Of a stretch of DNA of 64,000 nt, positions 34,329-43,192 are shown one piece after another. The stretch comes from Nocardioides luti (GTDB taxonomy: Bacteria > Actinomycetota > Actinomycetes > Propionibacteriales > Nocardioidaceae): the NCBI RefSeq assembly GCF_014212315.1, contig NZ_JACKXE010000001.1, positions 3,906,001 through 3,970,000 of the forward strand, read 5' to 3'. The position numbers were made by a program, and so were the translations under genes. How positions within the stretch are numbered: position 1 is the first letter of the stretch; every line of letters starts with the position of its first letter. The notes beneath the pieces were generated by a model. The model did no database searches. It was given only the letters and a program-made list of their open reading frames with translations, and was not told where the DNA came from.

Positions 34329-34694
34329 TCAGCGCAGCAGCTCCTGCAGCGCCCACGAGTTGCCGTCCGGGTCGGCGAGGAAGGCGTACTTCACGCCGCC
34401 CATGTCCTGCACCTCGGACACCTCGACGCCACGTGCCGTGACCTCCGCACGGGCGGCCTCGATGTCGGCCACCACGAGGTGCAGGTTGCTGACCCGCGGG
34501 GCGTCCGGGTCGCCCATGCCGACGCCGAAGGCGATCGAGCAGGCGGAGCCCGGCGGCGTCACCTGGACGACGCGCATGCCGTTGCCGGGCTGCACGTCGT
34601 GGTCGAGGTGGAAGCCCATCCTCTCCACGTAGAACTCCACGCTGCGGTCGACGTCGGTGGTCGGCAGCGGGACGAGCTCGAGGCGCATGTCCAT
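34329..34694 (-). CDS. VOC (glyoxalase/bleomycin-resistance fold) protein
   Basis: 121 residues from the ATG of MDMRLELVPLP, which has AGGAGC upstream. Two beta-alpha-beta-beta-beta units: VPLPTTDVDRSVEFYVERMGFHLDHDV and VSNLHLVVADIEAARAEVTARGVEVSEV...GGVKYAFLADPDGNSWALQEL. The DPDGN(S/T)xxLQE ending with a metal-ligand Glu is typical. Substrate unknown; glyoxalase-like lyase, dioxygenase or drug-binding roles are all possible. The next gene upstream on the same strand is a short-chain dehydrogenase. Confidence 0.85.
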   Translation of the reverse strand: MDMRLELVPLPTTDVDRSVEFYVERMGFHLDHDVQPGNGMRVVQVTPPGSACSIAFGVGMGDPDAPRVSNLHLVVADIEAARAEVTARGVEVSEVQDMGGVKYAFLADPDGNSWALQELLR

Positions 34695-34735
34695 GGTGGT
34701 GCTCCTGGTGTCGGGGTGGTCGGCGGGGGCGGGGC

Positions 34736-35632
34736 TCAGAAGGAGTACGTGACGCCGGTCTGCTGCTCGCTGAGGTCCCACAGGCGCAGCGCGAGCTCGT
34801 CGTCGCGTCCGGCGCGCGACAGCTTCGCCGGGCCGACGGGGCCGCGGCTCTCGCGCAGTCGCTGCGGGCCGGTGTACGACCCCGGCTCGGCCGCCGTGGC
34901 GGCGTACAGCGTGGGGTTCGCGCCTGCCTTGGCCGACTGGAAGAGCAGGCGCAGGAAGAGCGGTGACACGGTGCGGACGCCGGGGATCGCGCCGAGGCCG
35001 TCGGGCGAGGTGACCAGCCCGGTCGCGGAGACGCCCGGGTGCGCGGCGGTCGACGTCAGCGCGACGGCCGCCGCGGTGGCCCGCTTCTGCAGCTCCGCGG
35101 CGAAGAGGAGATTGGCGAGCTTGCTGTTGCCGTAGGCCGGGGAGGGGCGGTACGTCGCCTTCGGGTTCCCCTCGAGCACCGCCGCCGAGCCGCCGTGGTG
35201 GGCGATCGACGAGACCGTCACGACCCGGGCCTCGGGGGCGGCGAGCAGCGCCGGCAGCAGGAGCCCGGTGAGGGCGAAGTGTCCGAGGTGGTTGGTGCCG
35301 TACTGCAGCTCGAAGCCGTCCTCGGTCTCGCGGTAGCGCGGCGGCGTCATCACGCCGGCGTTGTTGACCAGCAGGTCGAGCGGGCCCTCCCACCGGTCGG
35401 CGAACGCGCGGACGGAGGCGAGCGAGGACAGGTCGAGCTTCTCGACGCGGGTGGAGCCGTCGATCCCGGCCGCGGCCGCTCGGGCGGACTCCTCGTTGCG
35501 GCAGGCGAGCACCACGGTCGCGCCGTGCGCCGCGAGCTCACGGGCGGTGTGCTCGCCGATCCCGGAGTTGGCGCCGGTGACGACGGCGGTGCGTCCGGTG
35601 AGGTCGGGCAGGTCGGCGGGCGTCCAGGTCAT
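34736..35632 (-). CDS. Short-chain dehydrogenase/reductase
   Basis: 298 residues from the ATG of [20 protein letters not shown]. Rossmann motif TGANSGIG, then NNAGVM, the catalytic Ser in VTVSSIAHH and YxxxK in YGNSK. The layout (oxidoreductase/retinol dehydrogenase-like SDR, with [19 protein letters not shown]) fits the classical or extended light-dependent-protochlorophyllide-reductase-like group. Substrate unknown. It lies 41 bp upstream of the VOC gene and may share its transcript. Confidence 0.88.
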   Translation of the reverse strand: MTWTPADLPDLTGRTAVVTGANSGIGEHTARELAAHGATVVLACRNEESARAAAAGIDGSTRVEKLDLSSLASVRAFADRWEGPLDLLVNNAGVMTPPRYRETEDGFELQYGTNHLGHFALTGLLLPALLAAPEARVVTVSSIAHHGGSAAVLEGNPKATYRPSPAYGNSKLANLLFAAELQKRATAAAVALTSTAAHPGVSATGLVTSPDGLGAIPGVRTVSPLFLRLLFQSAKAGANPTLYAATAAEPGSYTGPQRLRESRGPVGPAKLSRAGRDDELALRLWDLSEQQTGVTYSF

Positions 35633-35649
35633 GCGGCTCCTGAGGTCGG

Positions 35650-36495
35650 TCAGTCGGGGATCCAGCACAGACCATAGGTCTGACCGCCACGCCACTGTGC
35701 GGCGGTGGGCCACTCGTAGCTCCACTTGAAGTTCAGTGCGTCGCTGGCGCGGGCCCGGGCGGCGTCCTCGCACGGACCCTGACCGGCGTCCCGGGCCTTC
35801 GCGACGCCGGGGTAGGCACTGCCGCTGAAGGTGACCGTGTCGATGGCGCGCCACGAGTGCGACCCGGAGCAGATGACCCGGTCGAAGCCGGAGGTGCCGG
35901 GCTCGGCGGTGCCGCACATGCCGTAGCGGGCGGCGGCGTCCGGGCGGGCGAGGACCCCGCGCAGCGCCCCGGTCAGCGGGGCGAGCCGGCCCTCGGCGGC
36001 GACGGCGATGACGTCGCAGCGGTACCAGTCGGCGCCCGCGTCGGACTCCTCGACCGTCGGGGTGAACCAGACGGCACGCAGCATGCTCAGGCGCAGCGCC
36101 TCGGGGCTGCCGCCGAGGAAGGCGGGCAGCCGCTGGGGGCACTCGGTCGCCACCTGCTGCTGGACCTTGGCCGAGTCGACCGCGACCAGGTGGCCGGCGA
36201 CCACGGTGTCGAGCGTGCCCACGGCGTACGTCATGGCGGTGTGGGCGCCGCCGCAGTCCTGCGGCTTCGCGGTGGTCGTCGGGGCGACGGCGGCGGCGTA
36301 GTCGAGCCGGTAGCACGCCCGGTCGCGCGGCTTCGGCGCCGCGGTGGCCGTCGTCGGCGTGGCACTGGCGGACGGTGTGGTGCTCGGGGAGGAGGCAGCG
36401 GCGTCGTTCGTGCTGCCGTCGCCCGAGGTGTCGCCACCGCTGCAGCCGGCGAGCGGCAGCAGGAGGAGGAGCGCTGCGGCAGCCGCCCGCCTCAC
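35650..36495 (-). CDS. Septum-formation-family lipoprotein (second copy)
   Basis: 281 residues from a GTG that overlaps the stop of the upstream paralogue (GTGA, 36492-36495). Lipobox LPLAGC, a Ser/Thr/Ala-rich linker, then a Cys-rich domain with paired motifs CYRLDY...[14 protein letters not shown] and [16 protein letters not shown], ending QTYGLCWIP. This two-half DCxxxHxxxT/CxxxHxWR pattern matches the Septum_form family of actinobacterial secreted proteins. Actual function in division is unproven. Confidence 0.72.
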   Translation of the reverse strand: MRRAAAAALLLLLPLAGCSGGDTSGDGSTNDAAASSPSTTPSASATPTTATAAPKPRDRACYRLDYAAAVAPTTTAKPQDCGGAHTAMTYAVGTLDTVVAGHLVAVDSAKVQQQVATECPQRLPAFLGGSPEALRLSMLRAVWFTPTVEESDAGADWYRCDVIAVAAEGRLAPLTGALRGVLARPDAAARYGMCGTAEPGTSGFDRVICSGSHSWRAIDTVTFSGSAYPGVAKARDAGQGPCEDAARARASDALNFKWSYEWPTAAQWRGGQTYGLCWIPD

Positions 36496-37307
36496 GCGTT
36501 CGTCCTGGCCCAGCAGACCGAGCGCCGGTTGCCGGCCTGCCACTCGGCCTCGTGGAACCACGTGTAGCCGAAGTCGTAGTCGACGGGGTAGTTCAGGAAC
36601 GCCGCGACCTGCTCGGAGCAGAAGTCCCGGGTCTTGACCTGCGAGAGGCGATCGCCCGGGTAGGGGTCCTTGGGCTCGCCCAGCTTGACGGTCGAGATCG
36701 CCCGCCAGTCGTGCGCCTCCGTGCACGGGATCTTCACCGAGCCGGAGACCGACGGCCCCGCGGCGCAGACCATCCACTGGTCGTCGGGCTTGCCGAGCAG
36801 CAGTCCCTTGGTCTCCTCGGGGAGCGGGACGTAGGCCTTGCTCTGCTCGCCACCGCCGACGACGTCGCAGCGGTACCACCGAGCGCCGTCCTCCCAGGCC
36901 TTCTCGGAGGGCCGGAACCACGCCCAGCTCACGACCGTGCGCATCACGAGGCTCTCGTCGGCGCCGAGGAAGTCCTCGAACTGCTTCGCGCAGGTGTCGT
37001 AGGCCCAGGCGCCGATCTTCTCGTCGTCGTAGCCGGCGTCGCTGAGCTGGTCGGGCAGTCCGCCGACGGCGTACGTCTGGGCGGTGTGCTCGTCGGCACA
37101 GTCGACGACCTTGCTGGCGTTGCTCGCGGCCGCCACGTCGTCGGGTGTCAGCATCCGGCAGGCGCCCAGCTCGGGCTTCTCGACGGCGTCGACCTGGTCG
37201 GGGTCGGCATTGCTGCCCTGGCCGTCGTCGCCACCGCACCCGGCCAGGAGCAGGGTGGTGGTGACGAGCACGGCCAGGACCGCGGCGCAGCGCCGGACAG
37301 GGAGCAA
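36492..37307 (-). CDS. Septum-formation-family lipoprotein (first copy)
   Basis: 271 residues starting at a TTG, chosen because AGGAGGG lies 7 nt upstream and the signal peptide with lipobox LLAGC follows at once. The mature domain has ACRMLTPDD...[14 protein letters not shown] and [16 protein letters not shown], ending RRSVCWA, the same layout as the downstream gene, so the pair is a tandem duplication with translational coupling. Probably anchored to the outer face of the membrane. Confidence 0.74.
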   Translation of the reverse strand: MLPVRRCAAVLAVLVTTTLLLAGCGGDDGQGSNADPDQVDAVEKPELGACRMLTPDDVAAASNASKVVDCADEHTAQTYAVGGLPDQLSDAGYDDEKIGAWAYDTCAKQFEDFLGADESLVMRTVVSWAWFRPSEKAWEDGARWYRCDVVGGGEQSKAYVPLPEETKGLLLGKPDDQWMVCAAGPSVSGSVKIPCTEAHDWRAISTVKLGEPKDPYPGDRLSQVKTRDFCSEQVAAFLNYPVDYDFGYTWFHEAEWQAGNRRSVCWARTNA

Positions 37308-37317
37308 CGCGGACCCT

Positions 37318-37364
37318 CCTCGGTCGGGCGACGGACTCTCGCGAAGCCTACCGCCCGACCGAGG
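37318..37364. terminator. Hairpin terminator downstream of the DUF11 gene
   Basis: A perfect 13-bp stem (CCTCGGTCGGGCG at 37318-37330 and its complement at 37352-37364) with a 21-nt loop. On the minus strand it follows the stop of the 811-residue gene and precedes the septum-formation genes, so it separates two transcripts. Confidence 0.6.
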
Positions 37365-37382
37365 CGTTCCCCGGGGTGCGGG

Positions 37383-39818
37383 TCAGTGGCGGATCCGGAC
37401 GATCTGCACCTCGCGGTGCCCGTCGCGGGTCACGATCACCAGCCGTGCACGGCGTACGTCGCCCTGCCGGAGTGCCGGCTCCGCGACGGACCGCACCGCG
37501 AGCGTGACGCCCTGGCGGCCGGCGTGCAGCCGGGCCCGGCTGTGTGCCAGGAGGCTGCCCGCCCGGAGCCCGGTGTGCTGCACACGGACCACCGCGAACA
37601 GCCGGGCGGTGGCGGCGCGTGCGCCGCTGGACGTGACCGCGACCGTCAGCTCCGTCTGGCCGGGGCTGCTGGACAGCCGGGCGACCGAGGCGAGCGCCAG
37701 CGCGTCGACCACCCGGAAGGTCGCCGACGCCAGGTCGTCCGAGACGGTCGCGTCCGGCGACGTGGTGGAGACACGGGCGCGGTTCACGACGTCGTGGTCC
37801 CCGGTGCTGCCGCCGAGCCCGGTGCGGACCGACAGGCACAGCAGCCCGATCCGCACGGTCCGGTCGGTGAGGGTGCGGTTGCTGAACCGGAAGGCACGGG
37901 TCTTCGGCCGCGGGTCGCTGCCGAGCGACTGCTCGCCCTGGTCGAGGTCCACGGAGGCGACGATGCCCTTGCCGTCGTCGGCGCAGGTCAGGCTGCGCTC
38001 GACGGTCTGGCCGGCGGGGACGACGACCGTGTCCGCGAGCTGGGTCAGCACCAGGTCGTGGGTGTGCCCGCCGGCTGCGCCGAGCGTCGTGGACAGGCAG
38101 CGGACCGACAGCACGGCGGTGGCCGAGGTGGGCACGTCGACCGTGAAGTGCCAGCCGGTCCCGATCCGCTTGTCCACGCGCACCGAGCCGGTGCCCGCCG
38201 TGAACGACCAGCCGGGGGTGATGGCCACCTTGCCGGCGCCGCAGTCGAGGTCGACGTCGTGGGCGCCGGCCCCCCAGGTCTGGGTCGTGGTGAGCGGGCC
38301 GGTCACGACGACCGGGTGGCTGTGGTCCTCGCCCGACACCGTGCGGTTGCTGAGGCAGACCACCGCGACCTTGCCCTGGAACTGGCCGGTGGCCGCGTTG
38401 CTCACGGTGCCGGTCCAGCCGGTGCCGTCGGCGGTCGCGCGGCTCGTGAGCACGCCCTCGTCGATCCACGTCCCGGTGCCCTGGTCGACCGCGTCCATGC
38501 GGACGCTGCCGTCGGTGGCGACGTACCCCGACGGGCAGCTGGCCGTGGCGGTCCCGGTGGCGCCGCGGGGGACGGAGAGGTGGGCCTCGACCTTGGTGAC
38601 GTCGAGCTGGTGCCCGTTGGGATCGGCGACGTGCGGGACGGGGTCGACGGTCGCCCGGATCGTGACCACGGACGAGGCGCCGGCGGCGAGCGTGCCGATC
38701 GCGCACGACACGTCGGCCCCGCTGCGGGTGCAGCCGGTCCCCGTGGCGGAGAGGTACGTCGTGCCCGTGGGCAGGGTGTCCGTGACCAGGACCATCTGGG
38801 CCGGGCCGGGGCCGGCGTTGCGCGCCGTCAGCGTCCAGGTCACGACCTCACCGGGCCCGGCCTGGGCGCGGTCGACGGTCTTGGTGATCGACAGCCCGGC
38901 GACCGGGGCCGGCGGCACCGTCGCCTCCGTCGGGATCATCGCCATGTCGCTGTCCGAGACGTGGCCCGACGAGGGGGTGGTCCCGGTGGCGGTCGCGGTG
39001 TTGCTGACGGCGCCCGCGGTGACGTCGGCGGCGCTCACGACGTGGGTGGCGGACGGCAGCAGCGGGCAGGTGGTCGTCGCGCCGACGGCGAGGGTGGCCA
39101 CGCACGGGGCACCCGCCGCCAGGGCGGGGATCGTGGCGTCGGTGATCCGCACGTCGGTCAGCGGGACGTTGCCGGTGTTGGTCACCGCGAACGTGTAGGT
39201 GAGCACCTCGTCCAGCACGCCCCGGCCGTCGCCGCTCGCGTCGGTCACGGTCTTGTGCAGCGCGAGGGACGGGTTCGCCGGCACCTCCGGGGCGCAGCCC
39301 TCGACCCAGAACACCTTGCTCTTGGAGTCGTTGCCGATCGAGCCGGGCGTGTGGATGGTCAGCTTCACGTGGTAGCCCTGCACGGGGTGCGGGGCGCCGG
39401 TGAAGTGCAGCGTGTAGACCTGCAGCCCGTCGAGCCCCGTCGGGGTGCCCGCGCCGGTCGCCGGGTCCCCGCCGACGAAGACCGTCTCGGGACCGTCGAC
39501 GTCGAGCGCGACGTCGCTCGTCGGGGCCCACGACTGGAACGAGACCGACGAGATGATGTCGGCCCCCTCGTCGAAGCCGTACCACTCCACCTGGAACGTG
39601 CAGCCCACGTGCGGGTCGTTGCTGGGCGAGTCGATGTCGCCGAGCTCGGCGATCTTCACGGTGCCGTTGTTGCCGTGCGGGTCGGCCGCGGCGGCGCTCG
39701 GCGCCGAGCCGCCGATCGCCGCGCCGAGGGTGGTCAGTGCGGTCACGACGACCAGCGCCGTGAGCCAGGTCAGGGGACCGCGCCACCGGGGCGGACGGTC
39801 GGGTCTGCTGTGGGTCAT
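37383..39818 (-). CDS. Large secreted protein with DUF11-type repeats
   Basis: 811 residues from the ATG of MTHSRPDRPPRWRG. A signal peptide (hydrophobic core then APSAAAADP) is followed by a unique N-terminal domain, two DUF11-like conserved-repeat segments (LALHKTVTDASGDG...LTYTFAVTNTGNVPLTDVRITDA and LSITKTVDRAQAGPGEVVTWTLTARNAGPGPAQMVLVTDTLP), and a C-terminal half of beta-rich, Thr/Val/Ser-rich sequence with scattered Cys pairs (CLSNRTV, CLSVRTG). There is no LPxTG or membrane anchor at the end, so it is probably released or held by other means. Surface or adhesive role inferred. Confidence 0.78.
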   Translation of the reverse strand: MTHSRPDRPPRWRGPLTWLTALVVVTALTTLGAAIGGSAPSAAAADPHGNNGTVKIAELGDIDSPSNDPHVGCTFQVEWYGFDEGADIISSVSFQSWAPTSDVALDVDGPETVFVGGDPATGAGTPTGLDGLQVYTLHFTGAPHPVQGYHVKLTIHTPGSIGNDSKSKVFWVEGCAPEVPANPSLALHKTVTDASGDGRGVLDEVLTYTFAVTNTGNVPLTDVRITDATIPALAAGAPCVATLAVGATTTCPLLPSATHVVSAADVTAGAVSNTATATGTTPSSGHVSDSDMAMIPTEATVPPAPVAGLSITKTVDRAQAGPGEVVTWTLTARNAGPGPAQMVLVTDTLPTGTTYLSATGTGCTRSGADVSCAIGTLAAGASSVVTIRATVDPVPHVADPNGHQLDVTKVEAHLSVPRGATGTATASCPSGYVATDGSVRMDAVDQGTGTWIDEGVLTSRATADGTGWTGTVSNAATGQFQGKVAVVCLSNRTVSGEDHSHPVVVTGPLTTTQTWGAGAHDVDLDCGAGKVAITPGWSFTAGTGSVRVDKRIGTGWHFTVDVPTSATAVLSVRCLSTTLGAAGGHTHDLVLTQLADTVVVPAGQTVERSLTCADDGKGIVASVDLDQGEQSLGSDPRPKTRAFRFSNRTLTDRTVRIGLLCLSVRTGLGGSTGDHDVVNRARVSTTSPDATVSDDLASATFRVVDALALASVARLSSSPGQTELTVAVTSSGARAATARLFAVVRVQHTGLRAGSLLAHSRARLHAGRQGVTLAVRSVAEPALRQGDVRRARLVIVTRDGHREVQIVRIRH

Positions 39819-39958
39819 GACGGGGCTCTTCTCGTCGCGTCCCGCGGCCCCGCGACGGGGCTCGGGATCCAAGGAACCCGAGATCGGTTGGTCACCAGCG
39901 CGAGGATGTTCCGGAGCTCCGGGCACACGTCGGTAAACGTCGACGCTGTTGGCGAACT

Positions 39959-39990
39959 GTGGAGAAGGTAACGGCCGTTACCTTCTCCAC
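39959..39990. repeat. Perfect 32-bp palindrome
   Basis: Fully self-complementary through a CGGCCG centre; arms begin GTGGAGAAGGTAAC. It lies 140 bp upstream of the DUF11 gene start and 40 bp beyond the stop of the flavodoxin gene on the same strand, so it can be a terminator for the latter or an operator for the former. The rest of the gap (39819-40030) shows nothing else. Confidence 0.85.
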
Positions 39991-40030
39991 GGGACTGCCA
40001 CAAACCGCTCCTGACCTGCGGTGACGCCGT

Positions 40031-40537
40031 TCAGCCGCCGTCGGCGACGAGCGCCGCGAGGGTGCCGCCGAGCTCGTACGCCGCCCCGGTCTGGTCCTCC
40101 TCCACAGCCCCGACCACCTCCAGGACCTCGGCGGCCTGGCGCCACGGCAGGGCCTGGACGATCGACTGCACGGAGCGGACGGCGCCGGTGGTGTCGTAGC
40201 GCCCGTGCACCCACAGCCCGTAGGGCTTCTTCCCGGTGCCTGCCCCGGTGCCGGTCCCACCCGGGCCGCTCGAGCCGTCGTCGGCCAGCGCGCCGCCGGC
40301 CTCGAGGAAGATCGTGTCGAAGAAGTGCTTGAGGGCGCCGCTCATGTAGCCGAAGTTCGCGGGCGTCCCGAGCAGGATCCCGTCCGCCCCGAGCACGTCC
40401 TCCGCCCGGGCCTCCAGCGCCTCGCGCACCACCACCTCCACGCCCTCGATCGCGTCGTCGTGCGCCCCCGCCACGACCGCGTCCGTGAGCGCGCGCGTCG
40501 TCGCCGTGGGGGAGTGGTGGACGATCAGCAGCCGCAT
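40031..40537 (-). CDS. Flavodoxin-like FMN reductase family protein
   Basis: 168 residues. The flavodoxin/NADPH-dependent FMN reductase pattern is clear: MRLLIVHHSPTATTRALTDAV (phosphate-binding loop SPTATTR) and LLGTPANFGYMSGALKHFFDTIF, the second FMN loop. A Gly/Thr-rich insertion (GSSGPGGTGTGAGTG) follows. Electron partner unknown. TAGCCT lies six nucleotides before the ATG. Confidence 0.85.
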   Translation of the reverse strand: MRLLIVHHSPTATTRALTDAVVAGAHDDAIEGVEVVVREALEARAEDVLGADGILLGTPANFGYMSGALKHFFDTIFLEAGGALADDGSSGPGGTGTGAGTGKKPYGLWVHGRYDTTGAVRSVQSIVQALPWRQAAEVLEVVGAVEEDQTGAAYELGGTLAALVADGG

Positions 40538-40543
40538 GGACGC

Positions 40544-40549
40544 AGGCTA
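40544..40549 (-). promoter_or_regulatory. -10 hexamer TAGCCT for the flavodoxin-like gene
   Basis: Six nucleotides upstream of the ATG at 40537 on the minus strand. Confidence 0.5.
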
Positions 40550-40587
40550 GCCGCGCCCGCCCTGTGGTCGGTCCGGTCCGTCGCCGG

Positions 40588-40809
40588 GGTGGTTTCGAGA
40601 CGGTTGCCAGCGCAACCTCCTCAACCACCGGTGGGTCAGGTGGTTTCGAGACGGTTGCTAGCGCAACCTCCTCAACCACCGGTGGGTCGGGTGGTTTCGA
40701 GACGGTTGCTAGCGCAACCTCCTCAACCACCGGTGGGTCGGGTGGTTTCGAGACGGTTGCTGGCGCAACCTCCTCAACCACCGGCGGCGAGGGCTCCTCA
40801 ACCACCGGC
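40588..40809 (+). repeat. Four-copy cluster (plus fragment) of the hairpin repeat, type GGTTGC
   Basis: Units of 42 bp at 40588-40629, 40639-40680, 40690-40731 and 40741-40782, each separated by exactly 9 nt (GGTGGGTC[A/G]), then a truncated unit ending at about 40809. Same outer stem GGTGGTT...AACCACC as at 6603, but the inner stem is GGTTGC...GCAACC with a 4-nt centre (CAGC, TAGC or TGGC). Both stem arms changed together, so pairing is kept. It occupies most of the 276-bp gap between two minus-strand genes. Confidence 0.92.
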
Positions 40810-40813
40810 GGGT

Positions 40814-41443
40814 TCAGCGGCCGGGGGTGATGAGGGGCAGCGAGGTCCGGGAGCCGGCGGCGGACGGGTCGTCGTCGGTGAGGCGCCTGACGACGCGGGC
40901 GGGGGTGCCGACGGCGACGACGTCGGCGGGCAGGTCGCCGACGACGACCGAGCCGGCGCCGACGACGGTGTTCTCACCGATGGTGACGCCGGGGCAGACG
41001 ATGACGCCGCCGCCGAGCCAGACGTTGTCGCCGATCGTGATGGGCTGCGCGCCCTCCCACTCCTGGCGGCGCAGGTCGGGGTCGATCGGGTGGGTGGGGG
41101 TGAGCAGCTGGACGTTCGGTCCAATCTGGACGTGGTCGCCGATCGTGATCCGGGCGACGTCGAGGCACATCAGCCCGAAGTTGATGAAGGTGTGCGCGCC
41201 GATCGTGGTCTGGTAGCCGTAGTCGCAGTGGAACGGCGCCCGGATCTCCGTGTCGTCTCCGACCGAGCCGAGCAGCTCGCGGAAGAGGTCGCGACGGGTC
41301 TGCTTGTCGCTCGGCACCAGCTGGTTGATCCGGTGGCACAGGTCCCGGGCGGCCAGGCTCTCGCGCTCGAGGTCGGGGTCGTCGGCGATGTAGGGCTCGC
41401 CGGCGAGCATCCGCTCGCGCATGGTGCGGGTGTCGTCGCTCAT
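40814..41443 (-). CDS. Maltose/galactoside O-acetyltransferase-like protein (LbH hexapeptide)
   Basis: 209 residues from the ATG of MSDDTRTMRERMLAGEPYIADDPDL. The Mac domain (MRERMLAGEPY...) is followed by left-handed beta-helix hexapeptide repeats (TTIGAHTFINFG, RITIGDHVQIGPNVQLLTPTHPID, ITIGDNVWLGGGVIVCPGVTIGENTVVGAGSVV). The catalytic His lies in TPTHPID. It acetylates a sugar hydroxyl from acetyl-CoA; which sugar is unknown. The stop lies 5 bp from the last repeat fragment. Confidence 0.9.
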   Translation of the reverse strand: MSDDTRTMRERMLAGEPYIADDPDLERESLAARDLCHRINQLVPSDKQTRRDLFRELLGSVGDDTEIRAPFHCDYGYQTTIGAHTFINFGLMCLDVARITIGDHVQIGPNVQLLTPTHPIDPDLRRQEWEGAQPITIGDNVWLGGGVIVCPGVTIGENTVVGAGSVVVGDLPADVVAVGTPARVVRRLTDDDPSAAGSRTSLPLITPGR

Positions 41444-41487
41444 GGCGACGATCGTCGCACCGCGCGGTGCCCGGCCGGCACCGAGGG

Positions 41488-42597
41488 TCACCGGTCGGCC
41501 GGGTCCTCGCGGACCTCGTCGCCGTCCGGCCCGACGTGGCGGTGGGCGAGACGGTGGTTGCGCACCCGCAGCTCGCGCCCACGGCGTACGTCGTCGAGCT
41601 CCTTCTTCTTCGCCTTCTCGATGTTCCGGGTGTCGCGCGGCGGCAGCTGGATCGACTCCTCGGCGGCGATGCCCGACTGCAGCTCGCGGCCGCGCTCGAG
41701 CTCGGCGTCCAGCTCGGCGCCGAAGAGCAGCGCGAGGTTGGTGAGCCACAGCCACAGCAGGAAGGCGATGACCCCGCCGAGCGAGCCGTAGGTCTTGTCG
41801 TAGGAGGAGAAGTTCGCGACGTAGAAGCCGAAGGCGACCGACAGCAGGATCCAGGTGACGATCGCCAGGACCGCGCCGACGCTGACCCAGCGGAACTTCG
41901 GCTGCTTCACGTTGGGGGTCGCGTAGTAGAGGAGCGCGACGATCAGCACGACGACGCCCAGCAGCACCGGCCACTTCACGATGTTCCACACCAGGACGAC
42001 GGTGGAGCCGAGGCCGATGGCGTCGCCGACCGCCGTCGCCACCGGCCCGGTGACGACCAGGGCAAGCAGTACGGCGGCGGTGAGGACGACCAGCACGAGG
42101 GTCAGCACGAGCTGGACCGGGCGCAGCTTCCACACCGGTCGGCCCTCGTCGATCTCGTAGACCCGGTTCATCGCGCGCCCGAAGGCGCCGACGTACCCGC
42201 TCGCGGACCACAGCGCGCCGGCCAGCCCGAGCACCAGCGCGAGCCCCGCCGACGGCGAGTCCGCCATCGACACGAGGGTCGGCCGGATGCTGTCGACCAG
42301 CGAGCCGCCGCCGAGCCGGTCGATGACGCGCAGCACCTCCTTGACGGCCTGCGGACCCTGCCCGACGACCCCGAGGATCGAGGTGAGCGCGATCGCGGCG
42401 GGGAACAGCGCCAGCACGGAGTAGTAGGTGAGGGCGGCGGCGAGGTCCGTGCACTGGTCCTTGGAGAACTCCCGGACCGTCTTGCGCAGGACGTAGCGGC
42501 GCGAGTGGGAGTCCAGATCGGTGGGGGAGTCCACCTTGTCCCCGGCCTCGGGGTCCGCGTGCTCGGACGGCTTCTGGTCGCTCTTCGTCGTGTCCAT
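41488..42597 (-). CDS. YihY/BrkB-family membrane protein
   Basis: 369 residues from the ATG of MDTTKSDQKPSEHAD. A charged head of about 60 residues precedes six hydrophobic segments with family motifs: DLAAALTYYSVLALFPAAIALTSILG, ALWSASGYVGAFGRAMNRVYEIDEGRPVWKLR and YGSLGGVIAFLLWLWLTNLALLFGAELDAELER. The tail is basic and Asp-rich. Once called ribonuclease BN, the family is now treated as membrane proteins of unknown transport role. Confidence 0.9.
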   Translation of the reverse strand: MDTTKSDQKPSEHADPEAGDKVDSPTDLDSHSRRYVLRKTVREFSKDQCTDLAAALTYYSVLALFPAAIALTSILGVVGQGPQAVKEVLRVIDRLGGGSLVDSIRPTLVSMADSPSAGLALVLGLAGALWSASGYVGAFGRAMNRVYEIDEGRPVWKLRPVQLVLTLVLVVLTAAVLLALVVTGPVATAVGDAIGLGSTVVLVWNIVKWPVLLGVVVLIVALLYYATPNVKQPKFRWVSVGAVLAIVTWILLSVAFGFYVANFSSYDKTYGSLGGVIAFLLWLWLTNLALLFGAELDAELERGRELQSGIAAEESIQLPPRDTRNIEKAKKKELDDVRRGRELRVRNHRLAHRHVGPDGDEVREDPADR

Positions 42598-42694
42598 GCC
42601 GAGGCCGTACCCGCGTCCGATCGCCCTACGCGCTCGCGACGCCGTGACCACCTGCACGCAGGCTGACTGCCGCGCGCGGCAGTCTGGACGGATG

Positions 42695-42700
42695 CAGACT
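42695..42700 (+). promoter_or_regulatory. CAGACT, candidate -10 element for the gene at 42707
   Basis: It ends 6 nt before the ATG at 42707. The same NAGACT-N6/7-start arrangement occurs at 43638, 46235, 49509 and 55152. Confidence 0.35.
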
Positions 42701-42706
42701 GGTCGG

Positions 42707-43147
42707 ATGGAGTCCTACCGCGCCCCGATGCGTTCGCGACGCGACGACGTCGAGGCGTCCCTCGCGGTCGAACGCGCCCTGGCGCTCGGCCTCTGCGGGA
42801 TCGGCGGGCGCCTCGAGCGGATCCCGCGCGACCTGCGCGACGCGCTCGACCTGACCGCCCGGGAGCACGACGAACGGACGGCCCGTCGACTGGAACGGTT
42901 CGCCGCCGTGCCCGAGGGCTCCACCGTGTGGACGCGGGACCCGGACGGGCGCTTCGTCGCCGGCACACTGAGCGGGCCGTGGCGCTACGACACCGAGCCG
43001 GCGGCGTACGCCGCAGACCTCGTCCACGTCCGCGCCTGCGCCTGGGGCGAGCCTCGTGAGGAGCACCGCACTCCGGCGGCAGTCGTCGCGACGTTTCGCC
43101 GGGGTGGACGCAACTTCCAGCGGATCACGGCGCTGGACGTCGTGTGA
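42707..43147 (+). CDS. Hypothetical protein
   Basis: 146 residues from the ATG of MESYRAPM; the ATG at 42692 is the alternative. It starts with a basic segment (RSRRDDVEASLAVERALALGLCGIGGRLE), then a middle helix LRDALDLTAREHDERTARRLERFAAV, then a beta-rich part VPEGSTVWTRDPDGRFVAGTLSGPWRYD and YAADLVHVRACAW. No Cys cluster, signal peptide or membrane segment. I do not recognise the family; the GTVWTR..GRF..GxxxGPWRYD part may be a small beta barrel. It is divergent from the YihY gene. Confidence 0.65.
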   Translation: MESYRAPMRSRRDDVEASLAVERALALGLCGIGGRLERIPRDLRDALDLTAREHDERTARRLERFAAVPEGSTVWTRDPDGRFVAGTLSGPWRYDTEPAAYAADLVHVRACAWGEPREEHRTPAAVVATFRRGGRNFQRITALDVV

Positions 43148-43192
43148 CCGCACGAACGGCGTACTTCGTCGACCGGTGGGCACGGAGATCGC

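Noticed and set aside
36375..39971. Open frame of about 1,200 codons on the plus strand
   Set aside because: Antisense to the septum-formation and DUF11 genes; composition Arg/Gly/Val without domains.
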